30,568 nucleotides of DNA, taken from the NCBI GenBank assembly GCA_964526475.1, contig CAZGKF010000040.1, positions 1 through 30,568 of the forward strand, written 5' to 3'. Under the pieces are notes generated by a model. The model was not told the origin of the DNA. It ran no database searches and saw nothing but the letters and a program-made list of their open reading frames with translations. Made by a program: the position numbers and the translations under genes. The DNA is from CAYVTV01 sp964526475. Lineage in GTDB: Bacteria > Bacteroidota > Bacteroidia > Bacteroidales > GCA-2748055. Every line of letters begins with the position of its first letter. Position 1 is the first letter of the stretch. This document shows, piece by piece, positions 9,171 to 16,328 of this stretch.

Positions 9171-9304
9171 CAACTAATGCCAATATCACCTAAGCGCAAT
9201 ACTTACAAGTTGCTGAAGATGATGTGTTTACGCTAAATTAGCTTTAGCTATAAAATTAAAATACTCTATAATAATACGTGCTGCGCTTAGCTGTGGGCGT
9301 TATA
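9171..9304. repeat. attC-like imperfect palindrome
   Basis: A 134-bp element starts just after the RelE/ParE stop. Left arm CTAAGCGCA (9190-9198) is a perfect reverse complement of TGCGCTTAG (9282-9290). Further out, TAATGCC pairs with GGCGTTA (one wobble). Nested paired arms separated by a spacer and ending in GCGTTAT recall integron attC sites, whose right end is GTTRRRY; GTTATAT fits this only partly. No integron integrase gene is in the window, so the identity is a suggestion. Confidence 0.5.
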
Positions 9305-9308
9305 TATT

Positions 9309-9609
9309 GCCGGGTTCCAGTATTACGACGGTCCCGGGCTTGAGAAAAACTTAATGAAGTACGATCCCCTTATCCTGAAGCGGGAGCCGAAAAACCCCCA
9401 CGATTTTTACACGGTGGAGGTTTACCGCGGGGACAGTAAGCCGGGTTATCTCCCCCCCTTCCGGCAACCGTATCATTGCCTGTATTAGGGAACAGGGCAT
9501 GAGGATGAGGGCTGTGGTGAGGAAAGTTGATTTGGAAGGGCAGATATTAACCATTGGTGGCAAGCCAGGGAAAAAAGCGCTACTGAAGTTAACCACTGCG
9601 ATAAAATGA
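9309..9609 (+). pseudogene. Frameshifted remnant of a HIRAN-domain protein
   Basis: Frame one reads GFQYYDGPGLEKNLM, then LILKREPKNPHDFYTVEV and GDSKPGYLP. The frame breaks at a run of seven C (9452-9458) and continues in the next frame with SGNRIIACIREQGMRMRAVV to a stop at 9607-9609. The REP-NPHD and GYLP-x-x-N-x-x-IA pattern is that of HIRAN domains, found in DNA-repair and helicase-associated proteins. The shift fits one extra C. No start codon or N-terminal region is present; the remnant begins directly after the attC-like element. It is more GC-rich than its neighbours. A sequencing error in the C-run is possible. Confidence 0.65.
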
Positions 9610-9613
9610 TTTG

Positions 9614-9621
9614 TATATTTG
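9614..9621 (+). promoter_or_regulatory. -7 box upstream of second VapBC-like pair
   Basis: TATATTTG matches TAnnTTTG exactly, 14 nt before the antitoxin start and overlapping nothing coding. It sits 4 nt after the stop of the HIRAN remnant. Confidence 0.45.
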
Positions 9622-9635
9622 TATGAAATGATGAT

Positions 9636-9842
9636 ATGAACTATGCTCAGTTATATACAAAGATCAGTGTTCTTCCGGAAGATTTAAAATCGGAAGTCAA
9701 TGAGTTTGTTGATTCCTTACTAAAAAAAAGGAAAAGGGAAATCAAAAAGAGGAAACCAAAATTTGGTTGTGCAAAAGGTCAGATTTATATATCTCCTGAT
9801 TTTGATGCTCCAATCGATGATTTTAAAGAATACATGGAATGA
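9636..9842 (+). CDS. DUF2281/VapB-like antitoxin (second copy)
   Basis: A 68-residue paralogue of the antitoxin at 7891-8100: the same LYTKISVLPEDLKSEV N-terminal helix, a Lys/Arg-rich linker (KKRKREIKKRKPK) and an acidic C-terminal tail (DAPIDDFKEYME). Its stop codon overlaps the toxin start in ATGA at 9839-9842. The divergence from the first copy suggests two separately acquired cassettes or an old duplication, and the two systems may not cross-neutralise. Confidence 0.85.
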   Translation: MNYAQLYTKISVLPEDLKSEVNEFVDSLLKKRKREIKKRKPKFGCAKGQIYISPDFDAPIDDFKEYME

Positions 9843-10222
9843 ATCTCCTCATTGACACCCATGCACTTATCTGGTTTTTAAACGGGGACACGCAACTGTC
9901 AGAAAAGGCAAGATACGCTATCGAGGAAACTGGTAATAATAAAATTGTCAGTATAGCCTCAATTTGGGAAATTGCCATTAAAGTTAGTTTGAAAAGATTA
10001 AAATTTCCTCATGGGTTTAAACAGTTTTTAACACTCATCGAGGACAATGGCTTTGAGATACTTCCAATAAGCTTTGAACATGCAATGATATTATCAAATT
10101 TGGAATTCATTCACAGAGATCCATTTGACAGGTTATTGATCGCACAGTGTAAGAGTGAGGATTTAACAATTATTTCAAAAGATGAGTTAATGGGTCGGTA
10201 CAAAATACCTTTGATATGGTGA
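9839..10222 (+). CDS. PIN-domain toxin, VapC family (second copy)
   Basis: A 127-residue PIN ribonuclease, paralogous to 8097-8486. The acidic residues are Asp6 (LLIDTHALIW), Glu44 (IWEIAIK), Asp94 and Asp97 (DPFDRLLIAQ) and Asp115 (SKDE), all conserved. It ends LIW. It overlaps the antitoxin by 4 nt and is followed by an attC-like palindrome, as is its paralogue. Confidence 0.92.
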   Translation: MNLLIDTHALIWFLNGDTQLSEKARYAIEETGNNKIVSIASIWEIAIKVSLKRLKFPHGFKQFLTLIEDNGFEILPISFEHAMILSNLEFIHRDPFDRLLIAQCKSEDLTIISKDELMGRYKIPLIW

Positions 10223-10239
10223 TTGAGAGATACAAAAAT

Positions 10240-10358
10240 GGCCAGCCAGGGCAATGCTTGCAAATTGCTAATAATGTGGCTGTAACATAAAATGAGCATT
10301 AACTTTAGAATGACAAATATCTTTTAAATCTCGCACTAAGCTTAGCCGTGGGCGTTGG
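10240..10358. repeat. attC-like element, third and most diverged copy
   Basis: The right end, AGCTTAGCCGTGGGCGTTGG, closely matches the right end of the 9171-9304 element (GCGCTTAGCTGTGGGCGTTA). The left end, CAGGGCAATGCTTGCAA, resembles the left arms of the other two (AAGCGCAATACTTGCA). Internal pairing is weaker. As with the other two copies it directly follows a toxin gene, so each toxin-antitoxin unit in the island ends in one of these elements. Confidence 0.45.
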
Positions 10359-10397
10359 TAACCAAGGGTTGATGTAATTTGTGAAAGAAAAAAAGTG

Positions 10398-10576
10398 GTA
10401 ACTATTCAGGTATTTAGGCTGGTAGACTGTAGGAGAATTTTGAGGCTTACTAAGATTAAGGCCTTTTTTACCAGAACAAGAAATTATTGAAACAGGAAAA
10501 AGCCGGGCGAGTTGTTCGATCTTTATGGAAGTTCTAATAGGCTTCAGTCTTCAGTCTAAATAACCTGGGTAGTTAC
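10398..10576. repeat. Small inverted-repeat element (MITE-like)
   Basis: The left end GTAACTATTCAGGTATTTAG and the reverse complement of the right end (GTAACTACCCAGGTTATTTA) are clearly related, giving a 179-bp element with ~20-bp imperfect terminal inverted repeats. CAGTCTTCAGTCT beside the right end is a short tandem motif. No open reading frame is inside. It abuts the start of direct-repeat copy 2 exactly (10576/10577). I recall similar ends around small genes in Bacteroidota, but cannot name a family. Confidence 0.5.
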
Positions 10577-10870
10577 GAATTTGGCTTTTCTCCTTCATTT
10601 GAAAAAATTCCCATGATGATTTTATTTCTCTTTGGACCTGACAGGGTTTTCCATTAGTATTTCCATTGTATTTGAATGTATTTGATTAGTCATTTTTTAT
10701 CACTACTGTTCGGATATTAATTTTCAATTTGGCAGAGATCCCCGGTTTTATTGCTTCCTTACCGGGACTATTTTCTAAATGGGGTCATTTTTTTATAATA
10801 ATTCCTTTATATTTATGAATGAATGATCTATATTTATTTATATTTATATTGCACTGAATGCCTGAAGAAA
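10577..10870. repeat. Island-flanking direct repeat, copy 2
   Basis: Counterpart of 7420-7617, 294 bp long. The extra 96 bases lie between GTCATTTTTTAT at 10689-10700 and GTCATTTTTTTAT at 10784-10796. Copy 1 has this phrase only once, so it looks like a slippage deletion in copy 1, or an insertion in copy 2, between short repeats. The final 80 bases are nearly identical in both copies. Confidence 0.8.
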
Positions 10871-11149
10871 CAAAAATTGTAAAATATCAAACTTTCTTAC
10901 CTCACTTCGCGAAATGTGGAGTGGATGTAACTAAATTCAGGCCAGAATTATAAAATTGAAATAAGAGAAAAATGTGAAAGTTCAGATAACGAACAGGTGA
11001 TTTGGGTTAGAAGCCAGGATCATAAATTTCCATAGAGGGCAGAAGAACAATAGTTGTATAAAAGTGGAGAGGTTAAAGGAAGTTTAGGAAAAAAAGCTTT
11101 TATTAATTAAAAGGGGATTAACCTTTTTATAAAAAACAACAGATCAGAA
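10871..11149. other. Non-coding region upstream of cas6
   Basis: No gene is visible in this AT-rich stretch. It should hold the cas6 promoter, but I see no clean TTTG/TAnnTTTG pair. The one structured feature is the dyad at 11107-11129, listed separately. Confidence 0.4.
11107..11129. promoter_or_regulatory. Dyad in front of cas6, possible degenerate operator
   Basis: TTAAAAGG and CCTTTTTA face each other across 7 nt, ending 20 nt before the cas6 ATG. The right half, TTAACCTTTTTAT, differs from the inverted AbiE-promoter site TTTACCTTTTAT by one substitution and one inserted T. It could be a weak operator for the same regulator, a hairpin in the leader, or chance in AT-rich DNA. Confidence 0.3.
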
Positions 11150-11920
11150 ATGAGATTTATCATTACATTGGAAAAACAACAAAACCAGACTGATGTCCTG
11201 CCCATCAATTACCAGTATGAGTTATCTTCCTGGATTTATAACACCATAGCGGGAGGTGATGCGGTTTATTCTGAATGGCTGCATTCGAATGGTTTTAATG
11301 ACGGGCACAAACGGTTCAAGTTGTTCACTTTCTCGCATCTTAACATTCCTGAGAAAAGAATCTTCGATGACCGTCTTCAGGTGCTTTCGGACAGGATTGA
11401 CTTCAGGATATCCTTTCTTCCACGGAAATCGACAGAAGAATTTATAAAAGGAGTATTTAGCAAGCAGGAATTTTCACTGGGTGATTATAAAAGCAATGTG
11501 ATGTTCCGGGTGGGCAGGATTGAAAAGATACCTGACATAGTTTTTAGTGATGAGATGGAATTTGAGACTCTTTCCCCGGTTGTGGTATCGGTGAAAAGAG
11601 AAAACGGCAGCGCTCATTTTACAGAACCTGAGGATGAAAATATGGCGCTATACCTTGGTAATAACCTTTTACAAAAATATAAAGCTTTCAGGGGAAGTGA
11701 TTTTAAAGGATTATCGGATATCCGTTTCGAACTTATTGGAAAGGCAAGAAAGAAAGGCATCACAATTAAAACCGGCACCCGTGCACAAACCAGGGTTATC
11801 GGGTATTTATACAGATTCAGATTCAGATGCCCGGTTGAGCTGATGGATATTGGATATCACGCGGGATTCGGGGAGAAGAACAGTATGGGGTTCGGGTGCG
11901 TGGAGGTGAGGGGGAAGTGA
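11150..11920 (+). CDS. cas6: CRISPR pre-crRNA endoribonuclease Cas6
   Basis: A 256-residue Cas6 that cuts the CRISPR transcript within each repeat. It has the two-ferredoxin-fold layout. The C-terminal glycine-rich loop GFGEKNSMGFG lies at residues 239-249, the family hallmark. A likely catalytic His is His45 (EWLHSNGF), at the usual distance from the N-terminus. Cleavage 8 nt from the repeat end would leave the ATTGAAAT 5' handle that is typical of type I-B crRNAs. It is the first cas gene, separated from the HU-like gene by 270 nt, so it may be transcribed separately from the effector operon. Confidence 0.93.
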   Translation: MRFIITLEKQQNQTDVLPINYQYELSSWIYNTIAGGDAVYSEWLHSNGFNDGHKRFKLFTFSHLNIPEKRIFDDRLQVLSDRIDFRISFLPRKSTEEFIKGVFSKQEFSLGDYKSNVMFRVGRIEKIPDIVFSDEMEFETLSPVVVSVKRENGSAHFTEPEDENMALYLGNNLLQKYKAFRGSDFKGLSDIRFELIGKARKKGITIKTGTRAQTRVIGYLYRFRFRCPVELMDIGYHAGFGEKNSMGFGCVEVRGK

Positions 11921-11922
11921 AT

Positions 11923-11946
11923 GAGGAATCGAGGAATCGAGGAATC
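11923..11946. repeat. Tandem 8-bp repeat after cas6
   Basis: GAGGAATC occurs three times in tandem immediately after the cas6 stop codon. It is non-coding. Such short tandems are prone to slippage; no function is evident. The rest of the gap up to 12190 is AT-rich and holds no gene. Confidence 0.7.
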
Positions 11947-12087
11947 GAGAACAAAGTCAGGCGTTCCAACGCGTCTCCCTATGAAAATTAACCCAAAATA
12001 TTATATCCATTTATCTGGACGATAAAAATGAATTAGTAAATGAATGAATGAGAAGATGATTGAGTGGAAGATAATATCAATATGCAG

Positions 12088-12095
12088 TAGCTTTG
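12088..12095 (+). promoter_or_regulatory. -7 box for the HU-cas8-cas7 transcript
   Basis: TAGCTTTG matches TAnnTTTG exactly, 95 nt before the HU-like start codon. The nearest TTG upstream (12060-12062) is 25 nt away, a little long. If real, the effector operon has its own promoter, separate from cas6. Confidence 0.35.
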
Positions 12096-12190
12096 TTTTT
12101 TATTCAAGGAATGGAAGAAATTGAGTATATTTAATGCATCATTTCAAAAAAAGTCATCATGTTGTATACATTAATATTAAATAATACCCC

Positions 12191-12448
12191 ATGCCTAAAT
12201 CGAAGAAAGAATTTACAAAACTATTGGCTGTAAAAATGGACGTGCCGGAAACAGAAGCATTACGTTGGATAGAAGCTTACATCGACACACTGACAGATAT
12301 TTTTAAAACCGGCGAGGGAGTGACAATAGATGGGTTAGGCGGATTTTACCTTGCCCGTAAACATGGCAGTACTGTTTTTAAATTCAATCCTTCGCAACGG
12401 TTGAGGAAGTTGTTTGGGTGGAGTTCGGGGTATAAGGGGGAGGTGTGA
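12191..12448 (+). CDS. HU/IHF-family DNA-binding protein with shortened arm
   Basis: An 85-residue protein with the HU fold: helical N-terminal half (FTKLLAVKMDVPETEALRWI, then IDTLTDIFK), the strand-turn-strand GEGVTIDGLGGFYLARKHG, and a final strand and helix (FKFNPSQRLRKLFGW). Standard HU has about 20 residues of beta-arm with an intercalating proline between the second strand and the last segment; here only a few residues (KHGST) remain, so DNA bending by arm intercalation looks impossible. The gene is 21 nt upstream of cas8 and probably in its operon. IHF helps spacer integration in other CRISPR systems, but whether this protein acts in CRISPR is inference. Confidence 0.78.
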   Translation: MPKSKKEFTKLLAVKMDVPETEALRWIEAYIDTLTDIFKTGEGVTIDGLGGFYLARKHGSTVFKFNPSQRLRKLFGWSSGYKGEV

Positions 12449-12469
12449 ATCAATAAAAAAAACAATAAT

Positions 12470-14326
12470 ATGCTATACGAAATTTCAAATTTTATTGAAT
12501 ACCTGGAAATGCATAGTCCGGAAGTGTTTACAGAAAACCTTGAATTGAAAGAAGGTCTGTACGTTTTTTTAGAAAGAGAAGGGCAAGAATTGGTTGTTAA
12601 GGAAGAGAATGTGTTAAAGTTTGAGAAAAATATTGAGAAAAATATCTTGTATAATGCATTTCTGGAACGGAGAATCAATACAGAAATGATGAATCCAATG
12701 AAAAGCTTCAACTCAGGTTTTAAAATTTTTATTGCAATAGGTACACCCTTTGGCATTTCCTTTTCAGGAAAAGGTTTTAAACTTGGAAAAGAAAAAAGAC
12801 TATCTGCTTTGGAAGCTTATTTTAAAGCTGCTTCAAAATATGTTGATACAGATAATCAAAAATATTTGGATTGGTTCAATGAATTTCAGGTTTTTGTGAA
12901 GAGCAGGATGTTTGAATACTTAGAAAGTATTGAGGAATATCAAAAAGTGAAGGACAATTATATGTTTTATTTCTTTTTGAAAAAGCCTGATGTTCAAGAT
13001 TTCGTGAATGTACATAAAAAGTATTTAAGTGAAAGAATATTTAATGATAACGACTATAATGTTCCAAGAACCAGAAAAGATGCCATACCGGATGAACATA
13101 CTTTCGGCATTCCTGATTGTTTAAGCGGTTTTAATAATAAAAAACCATTTCTTGAACATAAAACTGCATCAAATGAAGTTAACCACAGGGTGAACTTAAA
13201 AACTGCTTTTAACCTTCAAAAGTTTTTTAACTTACAGCAGAAAAATAAAATATTGCCTAACCCGATGCCCATTTTTGTTGATGAAGCAGAATTAACTGAG
13301 AAAGCTATTAAATTTTATAAGGAAGACACGAAAAAAGGACATAAAGAAATAATTGAAGATTTAATACTGGTTAAAGAAAACCTTCAAAACTATTATCTAA
13401 TTTATTTTCAAAATGGTCTAAAAGGAAGCCGGATAATAGACATTGACTTTGTTCCTGTTTTCAGGTATAAAACCGATGATATACCGAAAATAAATTCAAT
13501 ATTCAACATAAAAAGCAAAGATAAAAGGGAATTGCTTCACAACTACAGAATAAGCAATGTATTTGAATTTCAAGAAAAAATAGCGAATAAAATTTTTAAT
13601 AAACAGCTTATTAAAATTACAGAGAAAGGATTATGGTTAAGGTATTTCGATAATCTCGAAATTAAACCGGAATATGGAGCAACCGAGACAATTGTCAATT
13701 TACTATATAAGTACCGTAAAGCAATCTATGATTATATCTATAAATCAAAAGAACAAGCAATTACTGGCAAAATTTTTTATGATATCATGTTTAATTCAAT
13801 TTTAGATGATATCAGGCATGATAAAGATTATGACAAAACAATTATTATCAAAGAAAAACTCAATATATGGTTTAGTTTGTATTCTTACTTTTCACAATCA
13901 AAAAAAACAGATATGGTAAATAAGACAGAACATTTATTTGACAGGATAAAACAAATCGGTATTCCTGACAACAATGAACGGATGCAAACCGATGAAGAAT
14001 TTGCATTCGCGAGCGGGCAGTTAATCCGCGAAATATTAAATAAAAGCGCAGCAACAAAACGTACACATGCTTTATTGGAATCATTCCTGCAAAAAACTGA
14101 CGCCGGGCAGTTTAAACTGGCTATTGCAAAAGCATTTGAAACTTATAAACACGAGTTTCAGTTTTATAAAGGCAATAAAAGGTATGCTTTTGATAAAATT
14201 ATGAGCGAAACCATGGGTTTTCAACCTGGCGAGAAAAATATGAAAAATTTATTACCATTGATTCTTGCAGGATATTTCTCTGATACTGTCTTTAAAAAAG
14301 ACGAAACAGAACCTGATAATGAATAA
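12470..14326 (+). CDS. cas8b: Type I-B Cascade large subunit Cas8b (Csh1/TM1802-like)
   Basis: A 618-residue protein in the large-subunit position, 21 nt before cas7. Cas8 recognises the PAM and helps recruit Cas3 to target DNA. The sequence is divergent and Lys/Asn-rich. The N-terminus (LYEISNFIEYLEMHSPEVF) and the middle PDEHTFGIPDCLSGFNNKKPF segment fit Csh1/TM1802-type Cas8b proteins as I recall them. No CxxC zinc-binding pair is present, unlike some family members. The assignment rests mainly on size and position next to a clear Csh2-type Cas7. The AT-rich composition matches cas7, cas5 and cas3. Confidence 0.82.
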   Translation: MLYEISNFIEYLEMHSPEVFTENLELKEGLYVFLEREGQELVVKEENVLKFEKNIEKNILYNAFLERRINTEMMNPMKSFNSGFKIFIAIGTPFGISFSGKGFKLGKEKRLSALEAYFKAASKYVDTDNQKYLDWFNEFQVFVKSRMFEYLESIEEYQKVKDNYMFYFFLKKPDVQDFVNVHKKYLSERIFNDNDYNVPRTRKDAIPDEHTFGIPDCLSGFNNKKPFLEHKTASNEVNHRVNLKTAFNLQKFFNLQQKNKILPNPMPIFVDEAELTEKAIKFYKEDTKKGHKEIIEDLILVKENLQNYYLIYFQNGLKGSRIIDIDFVPVFRYKTDDIPKINSIFNIKSKDKRELLHNYRISNVFEFQEKIANKIFNKQLIKITEKGLWLRYFDNLEIKPEYGATETIVNLLYKYRKAIYDYIYKSKEQAITGKIFYDIMFNSILDDIRHDKDYDKTIIIKEKLNIWFSLYSYFSQSKKTDMVNKTEHLFDRIKQIGIPDNNERMQTDEEFAFASGQLIREILNKSAATKRTHALLESFLQKTDAGQFKLAIAKAFETYKHEFQFYKGNKRYAFDKIMSETMGFQPGEKNMKNLLPLILAGYFSDTVFKKDETEPDNE

Positions 14327-14347
14327 ATAACCTAAAAACATATAACA

Positions 14348-15334
14348 ATGACATTCAAAAACAGAATATTCGGTGCAGTTATCGTGAAAGCTGTAAATTC
14401 AAATTACAATGCCGACTTTACCGGGCAACCCCGCACACTGCCTGATGGCACTGTTTATGCAACAGATAAAGCCCTTAAATACACCATAAAAAATTATATT
14501 AAAGATAATTACACTGGTGATAATAAAAATGAGTATGTCTTTTATTTCAAGAGACTGGATAAAGAAGTTAATGCTTTAAAATTGGAAGATGCCTATAAAA
14601 TATTTAGAAAGACATTTCTAAAAAAAGAAGAGGAAATAGATGCAAAAGATAAAGCTAAAGTGGCATTAGAACTATTAGATTGTATTGATATTCGTTTGTT
14701 TGGAGCAACATTCGCGATGAAAGCTAAAGGTGGTAATATTGCTATTTCTATACATGGACCAGTGCAAATAACACATGGCATAAATATATGGGCAGAAAAT
14801 AATATTTATACAGAGCAGATAATTTCACCTTTCCGAAATCCTAAAGAAGAAGGTGCTGCAAATAAGGAAGAAGAGATAAGAACAGGACAGACAACAATTG
14901 GCCGGCAATCTAAACTTCAGGAAGGTCATTATTTACATCATTTTTCAATCAACCCCAAGAACTTGGAAGAAACTGTTCAACTTGCAGGAAATGAGTCAAA
15001 AGACTTATCTTTAGAAGATATAAATATCCTGAAAGAGGCAATGAAACGAGGAGCAACTTATTATGATTCAGCCTCAAAAGCTGGAACTGAAAATGAATTT
15101 TTAATATGGGTACAATTAAGGGAAAAATCGAAAATTGTATTGCCTAATTTTACATCTTTGATAAATATGAAAGGTGAAAAAGAAAACGGAAATGTTGTAT
15201 TGGATTTGACTGAACTGGGAAAAGTTTTAAAGCAATTTGAAAACGATATCGAAAACATAGATATCTTCAGAAATGAAAATTCTTTAATAATTGAAAACAA
15301 GCCTGAAAGCGCTAAATTATTTAATATTATTTAA
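14348..15334 (+). CDS. cas7: Type I-B Cascade backbone subunit Cas7 (Csh2)
   Basis: A 328-residue Cas7 of the Csh2 family, the RNA-binding subunit that forms the helical backbone along the crRNA. Recognisable segments are the N-terminus RIFGAVIVKAVNSNYNADF, the central DIRLFGATFAMKAKGGNIAI, and GPVQITHGINIW. The length is usual for the family. It follows cas8b by 21 nt. In most type I-B loci cas5 follows directly; here a 227-nt regulatory gap and an AbiE toxin-antitoxin pair intervene. Confidence 0.95.
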   Translation: MTFKNRIFGAVIVKAVNSNYNADFTGQPRTLPDGTVYATDKALKYTIKNYIKDNYTGDNKNEYVFYFKRLDKEVNALKLEDAYKIFRKTFLKKEEEIDAKDKAKVALELLDCIDIRLFGATFAMKAKGGNIAISIHGPVQITHGINIWAENNIYTEQIISPFRNPKEEGAANKEEEIRTGQTTIGRQSKLQEGHYLHHFSINPKNLEETVQLAGNESKDLSLEDINILKEAMKRGATYYDSASKAGTENEFLIWVQLREKSKIVLPNFTSLINMKGEKENGNVVLDLTELGKVLKQFENDIENIDIFRNENSLIIENKPESAKLFNII

Positions 15335-15403
15335 GTTTTATATCATAAATATTTCTATTACTTCTTATGGCATAATTTTATATTCTAATAACAGTATCTC
15401 ACC

Positions 15404-15553
15404 ATAAAAGGTAAAGATTTATATAAATTTATCATTTATACTGTTTACAGTTTCTATTATGCTCATTTTAAATTATTTAAATAATTATTGTATTTTACCT
15501 TTTATAGTACTATTTTTACATTTTCATTATGGGATGATACTATAAAAGGTAAA
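15404..15553 (+). promoter_or_regulatory. Three-site operator/promoter of AbiE-cas5-cas3
   Basis: Three copies of ATAAAAGGTAAA: direct (15404-15415), inverted (15494-15505) and direct (15542-15553). The second and third extend to a perfect 16-bp inverted repeat (TTTACCTTTTATAGTA at 15494-15509; TACTATAAAAGGTAAA at 15538-15553) around a 28-nt spacer. The last site ends 8 nt before the abiEi ATG, so a bound protein would block initiation. AbiEi proteins are known to repress their own promoter by binding repeats in it. The same three-site array stands at 21155-21304. Confidence 0.8.
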
Positions 15554-15561
15554 CTTAAATT

Positions 15562-16326
15562 ATGAAAACAAACGAGACAAAATTATTAGAATATATCACT
15601 GATTTCGGACTTGATATTTTCACCACAGAGGATTTATTAAAAGGAAGCGCATTTACAAAAAAGCAAGTTGAGATCGCATTAAGAAACCTAAATAAGCGTG
15701 ACTTTATCAGGATTGTTGAAAAAGGGAAATATTGCAAATACGATTTCCGAAATGAATATGTAATTGGTAATTTTCTTGCCAAGGATGGCGGGATAGGTTA
15801 CTGGACTGCTATGAATTATCATGGCCTAACCGAACAAATACCTAATGTGATTTGCGTTCAAACATCCAGCAAGAAACAGGATAAATCCATTTTTGGGGTC
15901 AGATATAAATTTATATTGGTAAAACAAACAAAACTAACTGGATATAAAACTGAAGGATATGGAAATCACCGGTTTAGAATTTCAGACCTTGAAAAAACTA
16001 TTGTTGACTGTTTTGATTTGCCGCAACATTCAGGAGGTTATCCCGAAATTATAAAAGCTTTTGCCCGTGCAGATGTAAGTGCAAGGAAAATGGTTACTTA
16101 TTGCAAGGCAATTGACAACATTGCTGTGGTTAAACGGCTGGCATATTTGACTGAATTACTTGAAAAAAAAAACATGGATTATTTTATAGAGTATTCACTG
16201 ACAATCAGAAATGATAAATATAACTTATTCCAACCTAACTGTCCTTCCAGAGGTAAAGCTATTCGCAAATGGCGACTTCTATTAAATATGGAACAAGAAG
16301 AAATTTTAAACATTGCAAACTCGTAA
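15562..16326 (+). CDS. abiEi: AbiEi-family antitoxin and transcriptional repressor
   Basis: A 254-residue type IV antitoxin. The N-terminal part (about residues 1-65) reads as a winged helix: FTTEDLLKGSAFTKKQVEIA, then LNKRDFIRIVEKGKY. The conserved GGIGYWTAMNYHGLTEQ segment follows at about 75-92, and ISDLEKTIVDCFD lies in the C-terminal domain. AbiEi neutralises the AbiEii toxin without forming a stable complex and represses its own operon. It begins 8 nt after the third operator site. Its placement between cas7 and cas5 is the oddity: it splits the effector operon and can control cas5-cas3 behind it. The AT-rich composition matches the flanking cas genes, so it is not an obvious recent insertion by base content. 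Confidence 0.92.
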   Translation: MKTNETKLLEYITDFGLDIFTTEDLLKGSAFTKKQVEIALRNLNKRDFIRIVEKGKYCKYDFRNEYVIGNFLAKDGGIGYWTAMNYHGLTEQIPNVICVQTSSKKQDKSIFGVRYKFILVKQTKLTGYKTEGYGNHRFRISDLEKTIVDCFDLPQHSGGYPEIIKAFARADVSARKMVTYCKAIDNIAVVKRLAYLTELLEKKNMDYFIEYSLTIRNDKYNLFQPNCPSRGKAIRKWRLLLNMEQEEILNIANS

Positions 16327-16328
16327 TT

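Noticed and set aside
10954..10962. AATTGAAAT upstream of cas6, equal to the last 9 nt of the CRISPR repeat, suggesting a CreA-like mini crRNA.
   Set aside because: The 30-nt context matches the repeat at only about 16 positions, there is no second repeat-like half or matching target, and a 9-mer this AT-rich is expected about once in a window of this size.
12470..14326. Zinc-finger CxxC pairs expected in some Cas8b proteins.
   Set aside because: No CxxC pair is present in this protein, so a zinc-binding claim is not made.
16269..16328. Longer start for abiEii overlapping the end of abiEi.
   Set aside because: The ATG at 16329 follows the abiEi stop directly and gives the family-like N-terminus; the added residues look like out-of-frame abiEi sequence.
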